Source: CAZTTG01 sp964615935 (GTDB lineage Bacteria; Planctomycetota; UBA1135; GCA-002686595). Taken from it: a stretch of 10,002 nt of DNA. Numbering within the stretch: the stretch's first letter is position 1; every line of letters begins with the position of its first letter. Location of the stretch: assembly GCA_964615935.1 (NCBI GenBank), contig CAZTTG010000150.1, positions 1 through 10,002 on the forward strand. Reading direction: 5' to 3'. The position numbers and the translations under genes are program-made. Shown piece by piece: positions 1 to 6,386 of this stretch. Under the pieces are notes generated by a model. The model was not told where the DNA came from. It made no database searches and saw only the letters and a program-made list of their open reading frames with translations.

Positions 1-1
1 C

Positions 2-106
2 ACGCGCGTGGCGGCTGGGGAGTATGTGGCGGAGATTGCGCGGGCTCGGTATCGTCGCAGTATCGTCGACGCCCCCGTGATCCAACCAGGAGGAGTCCCG
101 ACATGA
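2..106 (+). CDS. C-terminal tail of an unidentified upstream protein (partial)
   Basis: Reading from base 2, an open frame of 34 codons enters from the left edge and ends with TGA at 104-106. The residues (ending VDAPVIQPGGVPT) include the helix-like stretch GEYVAEIARARYRRS, which looks like a natural protein end. The stop overlaps the ATG of the next gene as ATGA, a typical translational-coupling arrangement, and the next gene's Shine-Dalgarno sequence lies inside this tail. These two facts are the main support. The frame used by the downstream gene is also open across this stretch, so the reading is not certain. I do not recognise the family and too little remains to assign a function. Confidence 0.45.
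   Translation, partial: TRVAAGEYVAEIARARYRRSIVDAPVIQPGGVPT
88..95 (+). promoter_or_regulatory. Strong ribosome binding site of the isomerase-like gene
   Basis: AGGAGGAG lies 7 nt before the ATG at 103, an almost perfect match to the anti-Shine-Dalgarno sequence. A second in-frame ATG at 106 is 10 nt away, so 103 is preferred. The site lies within the last codons of the preceding reading frame, which supports coupled translation. Confidence 0.8.
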
Positions 107-1593
107 TGGATCCCCTCGGCTGTCGCTGCTGCCTGTCCCGGCGGCAGTGCCTCAAGCTCCTCTCCGCCACCGCCCTGGGGGCCGGCCTGGGAGGGCCGGC
201 CGGCGCCGCCTTGCGCGGGGACTCGGGGCCCGGTCCGAGCGACTACGTCGATCCGGCCGGTCTGCGCCCGGCCCCCGAGGTGCGCCTGCTCGCGGCCATC
301 CTGCAGCAGCCGACCCCCTACTGGCTGGGCTGGCCGGGGACCACCTACGACCTGGAGGGGCACCAGCGCGAGTACCTGGAGAAGCTGGAGGAGAGCAGCC
401 GGCGTCTCGCGATCTCCACCGAGGTCGAGCCCGCGCCGGTGCAGGACGCGGAAGGCCTGGAGCGCCTCCTCGCCAGGACGCGGGAGCGGCGCCCCCACGG
501 CCTCCTGGTGATCCTCCAGCACATGTCCTGCTGGGGTTGGGCCAACCGCCTCTCCCAGGAGGCGGGCGTCCCGCTCATCGTCTTCGCGCCCATCGGCATG
601 GCCTTCACCGGCCACGTGAAGGACATCTCCCGCCGCCGCGGCGTGTACACCGTGTCCTCCCTGGAGTGGCCCGCGGTGGAGGCCGGCCTGCGGATGATCC
701 GCGCCAAGCGGATGTTCGAGGAGAGCCGCATCCTGTGGATCCGCTCCAACCGCCGCAACGAGACGGTGCTCGATCACCTGGGCACCAAGGTGCGCGCCAT
801 CCCGCGCGACACCTTCAACGAGCTCTTCGACGAGATGCCGGTGAGCCCCGAGGTGCGCGAGCTGGCCGCCGACCTGGCGGCGGGCGCGCAGGAAGTGGTC
901 GAGCCCACTCCCGAGGACCTGCTGAACTCCGCCCGCACCTACACCACCGCCAAGCGGCTGATGGCCCGGGAGGAGGCCAACGCCCTCTCCATGGACTGCC
1001 TCGGCATGGTGGGCTCCAAGCTGGTCCCCACGCCCCCCTGCGCGGCCTGGATGACCCTCCAGGACCAGGGCATCACCGCGGGCTGCGAGGCGGACCTCTT
1101 CGGCGCGGTCTCGCTGATGCTCTCGAGCTACCTGCTCGACCGGCCCGGCTTCATGAACGACCCGGTGCCGGAGACCGCCAAGAACCTGCTCATCGCCGCC
1201 CACTGCACCAGCGCCAGCCGCATCCACGGCTTCGACCAGCCCCCGGCGCCCTACGTCCTGCGGGATCACTCGGAGTCCGCCCTGGGCGTCTCGGTCCAGG
1301 TGCTCTGGCCCGAGGGCGAGCCGGTCACCCTGGTGGACTTCCGCGAGACGGGCGAGCTGATCCTGGACACCGGCACGGTGGTGTCCAACGTCGGCACCCC
1401 GCCCGCCGGAGGCTGCCGGACGTCGGTGGAGATCCGGATGGACCGGATCGAGGACGCGCGCGACGTGCTGGGCTTCCACCAGGTGGTGGTGCTCGGCGAT
1501 CACCGCCGCCAGGTGCAGGCCTTCGGCCAGCTCTACGGCATCGACGTCGTGTGCTCGCCCAGGAGGTCCCCGGAATCGCAGAGGGAGGGATAG
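103..1593 (+). CDS. Tat-exported sugar isomerase-fold protein (L-fucose/L-arabinose isomerase-like)
   Basis: The 496-residue protein starts with a twin-arginine signal: S12-R13-R14-Q-C-L-K followed by an Ala/Gly/Leu-rich segment at about 19-37, with possible cleavage after AGA/AGAA near 34-36. The rest resembles the L-fucose/L-arabinose isomerase fold. An N-terminal alpha/beta part is followed by the hallmark C-terminal block: ALSMDCLG (294-301), PPCAAW (311-316), then GITAGCEADLFGA (323-335), NLLIAAHCT (361-369) and LRDHSES (386-392). E329, D331, H367 and H389 are candidate metal ligands by analogy with FucI/AraA; this is inference. Known isomerases of this type are cytoplasmic, so export is unusual, and the protein may be a sugar-binding or altered relative rather than an isomerase. 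It is the first full gene of an apparent operon, overlapping the gene before it by ATGA and lying 2 nt from the next. Cysteines 7, 9, 10 and 16 crowd the signal's n-region. Confidence 0.88.
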   Translation: MMDPLGCRCCLSRRQCLKLLSATALGAGLGGPAGAALRGDSGPGPSDYVDPAGLRPAPEVRLLAAILQQPTPYWLGWPGTTYDLEGHQREYLEKLEESSRRLAISTEVEPAPVQDAEGLERLLARTRERRPHGLLVILQHMSCWGWANRLSQEAGVPLIVFAPIGMAFTGHVKDISRRRGVYTVSSLEWPAVEAGLRMIRAKRMFEESRILWIRSNRRNETVLDHLGTKVRAIPRDTFNELFDEMPVSPEVRELAADLAAGAQEVVEPTPEDLLNSARTYTTAKRLMAREEANALSMDCLGMVGSKLVPTPPCAAWMTLQDQGITAGCEADLFGAVSLMLSSYLLDRPGFMNDPVPETAKNLLIAAHCTSASRIHGFDQPPAPYVLRDHSESALGVSVQVLWPEGEPVTLVDFRETGELILDTGTVVSNVGTPPAGGCRTSVEIRMDRIEDARDVLGFHQVVVLGDHRRQVQAFGQLYGIDVVCSPRRSPESQREG

Positions 1594-1595
1594 CC

Positions 1596-2738
1596 GTGAA
1601 GATCGAGCACATCGTCCTGGCACTGGCCCTGGGGCTTCCCGCGAGCGCGCAGGAGCCGGAGGGGGTCTCCTTCGGCTCGCCCGGCCTGCCCTCCTCCCGG
1701 ATGGACGCGCAGGGTCGACTGGTGGAGGACTGGGGGAAGCTGGGGCTGCGTCTCGAGGGCGAGGGACTGGACGCCGCCGGTCCGGTCGAGGTCGCCCGCA
1801 TCGAGCTGGACGAGCTCATCCCCGCCGCGCGCGCCGCCTGGCGCAGCGGCCCCCTGGACGCGTCGCTCACCGCCTGGCGGGCGCCCGTCTGGCCGGGGGG
1901 CGTAGACGTGCTCACCGCCCGGCTGCGACTTCGGGAGGGCCAGGCGATCGAGGCCGAGCTGGTGCTCGACCTCCCTGCGGGGGTGCGCGTGGGCGAGCGC
2001 ACCGCGACCCTCGGCGGGCGCACGGTCCTCGCCTTCCCGAGCCGGCCCCAGCTGAGCCAGGAGCTGCGCGAGTGGGGGCACTGCGACGAGGCCACCGACC
2101 TGCCCGGCTGGGCGCGGCCCGAGCGCGGCTTCGACCCGGCCTTCGCCAACATCCGGGCCGGGCTGGGGGGCGTGCCCATCCTCTACCGCTTCGCCGTGGA
2201 GCCCGCGGAGACGGTGGATGTGGTGCTGGGCTTCTGCGAGAGCCACTGGAGCGCGCCCGGCAGCCGGACCCTGACCTGCAAGGTCGAGGGCTCGCGGGCC
2301 GAGGGGGTCGATCCCCTGGCCCGCTGGGGCCGCCACCGGCCGGGCGGGGTCCTCCTCGAGGGCCGGGACGCGGACGGGGACGGCCGGGTGGACGTGCTGG
2401 TCCTCGGCGCTCCCGATTCGCCCGACGAGAACCCCATCCTGAACGCCCTGTGGCTCTTCGAGCCCGGTCGAGAGCTGGACGTGGAGCAGGTCGTCGCCGG
2501 CCGGCTCAACGCCCTGGCCCGGCGATACGTGGACGTCGGCGGGGAGCGGGACCAGTCCATCCGCCCCCCCGGCAAGCTGTCCTTCCCCGTGGCCCTGAAG
2601 GCCGGCGGCGAGCTCGAGCTCAGCTTCCTCGCGGCCTGCCCCGGCGGCGCGGCGCCGCGACCGGAGGAGTCGGCCTGGACGCCGGAGAGCCTGCGGCGGG
2701 CGGCGCGTGAGGTGTGGAAGGACTGGAAGCAGGAGTGA
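1596..2738 (+). CDS. Secreted protein with malectin-like domain
   Basis: GTG at 1596 is chosen because AGGGAGGGA (1582-1590) precedes it by 5 nt and because it yields a Sec signal peptide: MKIEH, a hydrophobic core IVLALALGLP, and a PASA-Q site near residue 18. The frame is open far upstream, but that part is antisense-like noise over the previous gene. The mature protein of about 360 residues is beta-rich. The stretch from about 192 to 290 resembles the malectin/carbohydrate-binding jelly roll: GVPILYRF, VDVVLGFCESHW and APGSR (F213, E215, G222, R224), then EGRDADGDGRVDVLVL and ILNALWLFEPG. D258-A-D-G-D-G-R-V-D266 fits a calcium-binding DxDxDG loop. The N-terminal 180 residues are unassigned. 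It starts 2 nt after the isomerase-like gene and ends 4 nt before the GNAT gene, so the three are probably co-transcribed. A role in binding cell-surface or substrate glycans is inference. No catalytic motif is seen. Confidence 0.85.
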   Translation: MKIEHIVLALALGLPASAQEPEGVSFGSPGLPSSRMDAQGRLVEDWGKLGLRLEGEGLDAAGPVEVARIELDELIPAARAAWRSGPLDASLTAWRAPVWPGGVDVLTARLRLREGQAIEAELVLDLPAGVRVGERTATLGGRTVLAFPSRPQLSQELREWGHCDEATDLPGWARPERGFDPAFANIRAGLGGVPILYRFAVEPAETVDVVLGFCESHWSAPGSRTLTCKVEGSRAEGVDPLARWGRHRPGGVLLEGRDADGDGRVDVLVLGAPDSPDENPILNALWLFEPGRELDVEQVVAGRLNALARRYVDVGGERDQSIRPPGKLSFPVALKAGGELELSFLAACPGGAAPRPEESAWTPESLRRAAREVWKDWKQE

Positions 2739-2742
2739 TCCG

Positions 2743-3330
2743 ATGGGCAACCCCTTCCTGATCGGCCGGCGGGTGCAGCTCCGTCCCATCGAGGAGTCCG
2801 ACGCCGAGGCCTGCGCGGCGTGGCTCAACCACCCCGAGCTGCGCGACTGGATCGCGGGCCGCTTCCCCATGTCCCTGAAGGACGAGAAGGAGTGGATCGC
2901 GAACCTCTCCTCGAAGGGCACGCCCCGCACCATCGGCCTGGCCATCGAGCGGCGCAGCGACAAGAAGTTGCTCGGCACCACCGGCCTGGACCAGATCGAC
3001 TGGATCCACCGGCGCGCCATGACGGGTACCTTCATCGGGCCGGTGGCCATGCGCGGCAAGGGCTACGGCACCGAGGCCAAGGGCCTGGTGCTCGACTACG
3101 CCTTCGGCGAGCTGGGCCTGAACAGCCTGTGGGCCATGACCCTCGAGAGCAACGAGGCCTCCCGGCGCGCCCTGGAGAAGCAGGGCTACGTCCAGGGCGG
3201 CCTCATGCGCCGCGCCTTCCTGGTGAAGGGGCGCTGGGAGGACTCGCTCTACTACGACATCCTGCGCGAGGACTGGGAGGCGCTGCGGAGCAGGAAGAAG
3301 CCCGCGCGGGCGCGGCGCAAGCGCAAGTAG
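2743..3330 (+). CDS. GNAT family N-acetyltransferase (RimJ/RimL type)
   Basis: The 195-residue cytoplasmic protein is of normal family length. ATG at 2743 is preceded by AGGAG (2731-2735) at 7 nt and lies 4 nt after the previous stop. It opens with the RimJ-like strand VQLRPIEESD (11-20). The acetyl-CoA pyrophosphate-binding motif A is R104-G-K-G-Y-G109 within GPVAMRGKGYGTEAKGLVL. NEASRRALEKQGYV (137-150) is the usual motif B helix, followed by GLMRRAFLVKGRW and a closing DSLYYDILREDW. Family members acetylate protein N-termini, amino groups of small molecules or antibiotics; the substrate cannot be read from the sequence. The last 14 residues (RSRKKPARARRKRK) form a strongly basic tail beyond the GNAT fold, which may bind RNA or ribosomes (inference). 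A cytoplasmic acetyltransferase behind two exported proteins is an odd pairing and may only reflect co-transcription. Confidence 0.93.
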   Translation: MGNPFLIGRRVQLRPIEESDAEACAAWLNHPELRDWIAGRFPMSLKDEKEWIANLSSKGTPRTIGLAIERRSDKKLLGTTGLDQIDWIHRRAMTGTFIGPVAMRGKGYGTEAKGLVLDYAFGELGLNSLWAMTLESNEASRRALEKQGYVQGGLMRRAFLVKGRWEDSLYYDILREDWEALRSRKKPARARRKRK

Positions 3331-3344
3331 GCCCGGCTCGGGGA

Positions 3345-3379
3345 CCGGGGAGCTCGCCTCGCTCTCGTCAGCTCCGCGG
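3345..3379. terminator. Hairpin between convergent genes, possible bidirectional terminator
   Basis: CCGGGGAGCT (3345-3354) pairs with AGCTCCGCGG (3370-3379), ten positions with one G-G mismatch and a 15-nt loop. It begins 15 nt after the GNAT stop and overlaps the last four codons of the TPR gene. No T-tract follows on either strand, so termination is inferred from position and from the convergent layout only. Confidence 0.35.
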
Positions 3380-4432
3380 GACGTGCCCCATCCTGGCCCG
3401 GAGCCTCCTCCAGGCTGATCGCAGGAGGATCTGCGCCGTCTCGAGGCGTCTCGATCCGCGCTCCCTGGTGGCGTGCATCAGCCCGTCGATCCGCTCGCGG
3501 GTCAGCGCCGGAATCGACCGCGAGTCGCCGGCCGCAGCGGACTCCTCGAGCGCGCTCAGGAAGAGCAGGCCGCCCATCTCCCAGCGCAGGTGGGCGAGGT
3601 CGCAACAGACCTGGTCGCGTCGCGGGTCCTCGAGCTCGTCGAAGAGGACGAAGGCCCTGGCGAGGGAGGCGACGGCGTCGCCCGGGCCGCCCCGCGAGCC
3701 CGCGACCAGGCCGAGCCGGGCGAGGCTCTCGGCGACGCCCGCGCAGTCGCCCAGCTGCTGCCTGATCTCGAGCGACCGCTGGCAGCGCTCCCGGGCCGAG
3801 GCGAGGTCCCCGCGCGTCTGGTCGAGGGTGCCGAGCTGGTGGAGGCAGGCGGCGATGCCCGCCGGCTCGTCCAGCTCCTCCCGTATCTCCAGCGAGCGCT
3901 GGCAGCGCTCTCGCGCCGAGTCGTACTCCCCGATCGCCTGGTCGAGGGTACCCACCTGGAGGAGGCTGCCGGCGATGTCCGCCCGGTCGCTCAGCTCCTC
4001 CCGTAGCTCGAGCGACTGCTCGTAGCGCTCCCGCGCAGAGGGGTAGTACCCCCGCGTCTGATGCAGGATGCCGAGCTGGTGCAGGATGCTGGCGATGCCC
4101 GCTCGATCGCCGATCTCCCGCGCGATCGCGAGCGACTGCTCGTAGTGTCCCCGCGCCGCCTCGTGTCTTCCCTGCCTCTGGTGCAGGATACCGAGCCGAG
4201 CGATCCGACGGCCGGCGCCGGCGCGGTCGCCGAGCCGGCGTACGATCTCGAGCGACCGCTCGTAGCGCTCCCGCGCCCCTTCGTAGTCGCCCCGGGCCTC
4301 CGCGCGCAGGCCCGTCTCGTAGAGCTCGGCGGCCTCGCCGCGCAAGTCTCCCGCGGATTCGAGCGCGTCGGCGGCCGGCTCCCGGCGACTCCTCTCGGAG
4401 CAGAACTCCCCGGCATCGGACTCGATGGTCAT
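3368..4432 (-). CDS. TPR protein with five in-phase 40-residue repeats
   Basis: The 354-residue protein has no signal peptide or membrane segment, so it is probably cytoplasmic. Residues 41-240 hold five repeats of exactly 40 residues, each with the pattern G-x-L-x-Q-x-x-G-x-(Y)-x-x-A-R-x-x-Y/C-x-x-S-L-E-I/L-R-x-x-L-x-D-x-A-x-I-A. This is the long TPR type found in LGN/kinesin-light-chain-like and many bacterial signalling proteins. A degenerate sixth unit spans 241-282, and an unassigned Arg-rich helical tail reaches 354. Repeats 2 and 3 share ILHQ and YEQSL. Repeats 4 and 5 share TLDQ and SARERCQRSLEIR, suggesting pairwise duplication. Such proteins act as protein-binding scaffolds; the partner is unknown and no effector domain is fused. 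ATG 4432 is chosen because a promoter-like pair lies just upstream and covers the alternative in-frame ATG at 4486; a G-run precedes the start. GTG at 4435 is also possible. It converges on the GNAT gene with a 37-bp gap. Confidence 0.87.
   Translation of the reverse strand: MTIESDAGEFCSERSRREPAADALESAGDLRGEAAELYETGLRAEARGDYEGARERYERSLEIVRRLGDRAGAGRRIARLGILHQRQGRHEAARGHYEQSLAIAREIGDRAGIASILHQLGILHQTRGYYPSARERYEQSLELREELSDRADIAGSLLQVGTLDQAIGEYDSARERCQRSLEIREELDEPAGIAACLHQLGTLDQTRGDLASARERCQRSLEIRQQLGDCAGVAESLARLGLVAGSRGGPGDAVASLARAFVLFDELEDPRRDQVCCDLAHLRWEMGGLLFLSALEESAAAGDSRSIPALTRERIDGLMHATRERGSRRLETAQILLRSAWRRLRARMGHVPRS
3713..4312 (-). repeat. Tandem 120-bp coding repeats (five units)
   Basis: Five 120-bp units encode residues 41-240 of the TPR protein with no insertion or deletion between units. 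The last two units are most alike at base level, sharing for instance the stretch around CGCTGGCAGCGCTC near 3778-3791 and 3898-3911. The same period produces a repetitive but meaningless open frame on the opposite strand. Confidence 0.85.
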
Positions 4433-4484
4433 CACACCCCCCCCGGCCCGGTCCAGCGGCGAGCGCGAGGATCGAACCGCACCC

Positions 4485-4513
4485 ATCACAGCACGGCCCC
4501 CGAGATCCGACAA
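4485..4513 (-). promoter_or_regulatory. Candidate extended -10 promoter of the TPR gene
   Basis: On the minus strand TTGTCG (4513 to 4508; 4 of 6 bases match TTGACA) is separated by 17 nt from TGTGAT (4490 to 4485; 4 of 6 match TATAAT). TGC directly precedes the -10 hexamer, giving the extended TGn motif. Transcription would start near 4478, about 45 nt before the ATG at 4432. No experiment or sigma factor information is available. Confidence 0.4.
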
Positions 4514-4774
4514 TGGGGGCGCCCGCCCGGCGGGCCTCCACGCGCTCAGGAGGTCGTCGGCGGGGTCTCGATGATCGAGAGCCGTCGCCCTCCGGACCCC
4601 GAGAGCGCCTCCGGGACCGGCGGGGCGGGCCTCACGGGGGCTACCGCGACCGTGGCCTCGAAAGAGCTGCCGTGGATCGCAGGGGGCTCCGGATACGATC
4701 CCCGAGACGACGACATGCATGAAACCGCCCGCCCGGCCGCGGCGCCCGAGCCCGTCGGCCGGTTCCGGGCCCAC

Positions 4775-4778
4775 GGAG
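4775..4778 (+). promoter_or_regulatory. Ribosome binding site selecting the xylanase start
   Basis: GGAG lies 6 nt before ATG 4785. The earlier in-frame ATG at 4719 has no such sequence and would place 22 Pro/Arg-rich residues ahead of an otherwise normal signal peptide. Confidence 0.55.
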
Positions 4779-4784
4779 CCCGCC

Positions 4785-6362
4785 ATGCACTCGCTTCTCC
4801 TCGCTCTTGTCTGCACCGTGGCGCAGGACGCCTCTCCCGAGGCCGTGCTGCCCGCGGCCTCCGCCCGCATCCGCACCGAAGGTGGGCCCACCTCCTCGGG
4901 CTGGAATCTGTGGTCGAACGGCGCGGTGGGGGACTGGTTCCGGATCGAGGCCGCGGGGGCCGTGACCGTCACCGTCCGGGCCGCCGGACAGGCCGCGCTG
5001 GGCGAGTGGCCGCGCGCGCGGCTGGAGGCGGGGACGGCCGCGGGGATCGAGTTCGAGATCGAAGGGGGCGAGTACCGCGACATCGCCTTCGATCTGGAGC
5101 TGCCGGCGGGACCTTGCCCCATCACCGTGGCCTTCCTCAACGACCACCTCTCCGAGGGGCAGGACCGCAACCTGCTCCTGGCCGAGCTGCGCGTGAGCGG
5201 CGCCAGCCTGCTGGCCGAGCCGCCCACCGTCGACGAGCTGACCCGCGACGCCATCCGCGAGCACCGGACGGGGACGCTGGTGATCGAGACCGCCCCCGGG
5301 GCGGAGGTGCGGGTCACCCAGCTCCGCCACGAGTTCTCCTTCGGGACGGCCCTGGCGAGCCACCTGTTCACCGACCGCGCGGCGCCCGCAACGCGCGAGG
5401 CCTACCTGCAGATCGCGCGCGAGAACTTCAACGCCGCCGTGACCGAGAACGCCCTCAAGTGGCCCCAGATGGAGCCGCGCCGGGGCCGGCCGGACTGGCG
5501 CGTCGTGGACGCCATCGCCTCCTTCTGCGAGGACAACGACCTCCGGCTTCGGGGCCACTGCCTGTTCTGGGCGGCCGAGCAGCGCGTGCCGGCCTGGGCC
5601 CGCGAGCTCTCCGATCGCGAGCTGCGCGGCGCGGTCGAGCGCCGGCTGGAGGCCGTGCTCCCCCGCTACCGCGGCCGCATCCAGGAGTACGACGTCAACA
5701 ACGAGATGATCGGCCACGACTTCTTCGCCGGCCGGCTGGGGAGCGGGATCCGGGTGGAGATGTTCCGGTGCGCCCATCGGCTGGATCCGGAGGCGCCGCT
5801 CTACGTCAACGACTACGGCATCCTCGGCGGCGCGCGCCTGGCGGCCTTCGAGGCGCAGATCGAGGAGCTCATCGAGGCGGGAGCCCCGGTGGGGGGGATC
5901 GGCTGCCAGGGGCACTTCCGCGGGCGGGTGCCGCCCGTTCACGGGGTCTGGCGCGCCCTCGACCGCCTGGCCCACTTCGACCTGCCCATCGCCATCACCG
6001 AGTACGACCTCGAGAATCCGGACGAGGCCGCACGCGCAGAGGGCCTCGACGCCTTCTACCGGACCTGCTTCGCCCACCCCGCGGTGCGGGGCATCTGGAT
6101 GTGGGGCTTCTGGGAGGGCGCCCACTGGCGCCCCGAGGCCGCCCTGTGGCGGCGCGACTTCAGCTCCACGCCGGCGGCCCAGGCCTATCGGGACCTGGTC
6201 TTCGGCGAGTGGTGGACCCGCTGGGAGGGTCGCGCCGACGACTCGGGCCGGTGCGAGGTGAGGGCCTTCTTCGGGGCGCACCGGGTGGAGGCGCTGGGGA
6301 GGTCGGCCGAGGTGCGGCTCGAGCGGGAGACGCCCCGCGAGGTGGTGGAGATCGGCGGATAG
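4785..6362 (+). CDS. Secreted endo-1,4-beta-xylanase, GH10, plant-type clade, with N-terminal xylan-binding-like module
   Basis: The 525-residue protein starts with a short signal peptide (MHSLLLALVCTVAQ-D). Residues about 25-140 form a jelly-roll carbohydrate-binding module: GWNLWSNG (39-46), GEWPRARLEAG (73-83), and F117-L-N-D then D127-R-N-L. The last two resemble the calcium/xylan-binding motif of CBM36/CBM60-type modules. Residues 155-190 (REHRTGTLVIET, GAEVRVTQLRHEFSFGTA) are the beta segment that precedes plant-like GH10 barrels. The barrel at 195-475 shows ENALKWPQMEP, GHCLFW (257-262), acid/base E307 in VNNEMIGHDFFAGRLG, VNDYG (341-345), GIGCQGHF (371-378), nucleophile E406 in ITEYDLE, and WMWGFWEG. 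GH10 enzymes cleave internal beta-1,4 xylosidic bonds with retention. The second His of GHTLVWH is Ala263, as expected for the plant-type branch, which has GHNIFWE/D. A small C-terminal beta domain follows (476-525). Activity on xylan is likely; the precise substrate is unproven. The gene is monocistronic and converges on the channel gene. Confidence 0.96.
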   Translation: MHSLLLALVCTVAQDASPEAVLPAASARIRTEGGPTSSGWNLWSNGAVGDWFRIEAAGAVTVTVRAAGQAALGEWPRARLEAGTAAGIEFEIEGGEYRDIAFDLELPAGPCPITVAFLNDHLSEGQDRNLLLAELRVSGASLLAEPPTVDELTRDAIREHRTGTLVIETAPGAEVRVTQLRHEFSFGTALASHLFTDRAAPATREAYLQIARENFNAAVTENALKWPQMEPRRGRPDWRVVDAIASFCEDNDLRLRGHCLFWAAEQRVPAWARELSDRELRGAVERRLEAVLPRYRGRIQEYDVNNEMIGHDFFAGRLGSGIRVEMFRCAHRLDPEAPLYVNDYGILGGARLAAFEAQIEELIEAGAPVGGIGCQGHFRGRVPPVHGVWRALDRLAHFDLPIAITEYDLENPDEAARAEGLDAFYRTCFAHPAVRGIWMWGFWEGAHWRPEAALWRRDFSSTPAAQAYRDLVFGEWWTRWEGRADDSGRCEVRAFFGAHRVEALGRSAEVRLERETPREVVEIGG

Positions 6363-6386
6363 CCGGGTCGCGCTCCTTCGGCCCTA

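Larger units (their letters stand above)
4433..4784. other. Divergent intergenic region (352 bp)
   Basis: This gap separates the TPR gene (leftward) from the xylanase gene (rightward). It holds the promoter-like pair described separately and a perfect 7-bp inverted repeat with a one-base centre, GCCCGCC-C-GGCGGGC at 4521-4535. That repeat could be an operator or just GC-rich sequence. For the xylanase gene only a weak -10-like TACGAT (4694-4699) without a convincing -35 is seen. Several short open frames cross the region, but none has a ribosome binding site or family resemblance. Confidence 0.6.

Noticed and set aside
50..68. Direct repeat TATCGTCG twice at an 11-bp period, and a similar ACGGGT pair at 9970-9986
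   Set aside because: The units are short and in GC-rich sequence. The first lies inside a likely coding tail, so there is no support for an operator beyond spacing.
147..1595. Long upstream extension of the 1596-2738 reading frame across the isomerase-like gene
   Set aside because: It translates to Pro/Arg/Gly-rich sequence typical of a shifted GC-rich frame. The true start at 1596 has a Shine-Dalgarno sequence and a signal peptide directly after it.
3473..4006. Plus-strand open frame with a 40-residue periodicity
   Set aside because: The periodicity is the mirror of the TPR repeats on the other strand. There is no ribosome binding site and no known domain.
3713..4312. Regular repeats considered as a CRISPR-like array
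   Set aside because: The units are contiguous 120-bp coding repeats without unique spacers, and they encode TPR motifs.
4433..5371. N-terminal extension of the TPR frame on the minus strand up to 5371
   Set aside because: It runs antisense to the xylanase gene, shows no family resemblance, and crosses the promoter-like signal; the TPR protein is complete from 4432.
4641..6281. Long minus-strand frame opposite the xylanase gene
   Set aside because: It is the antisense shadow of a well-recognised GH10 gene with intact catalytic motifs; the translation is low-complexity Ala/Gly/Arg/Pro.
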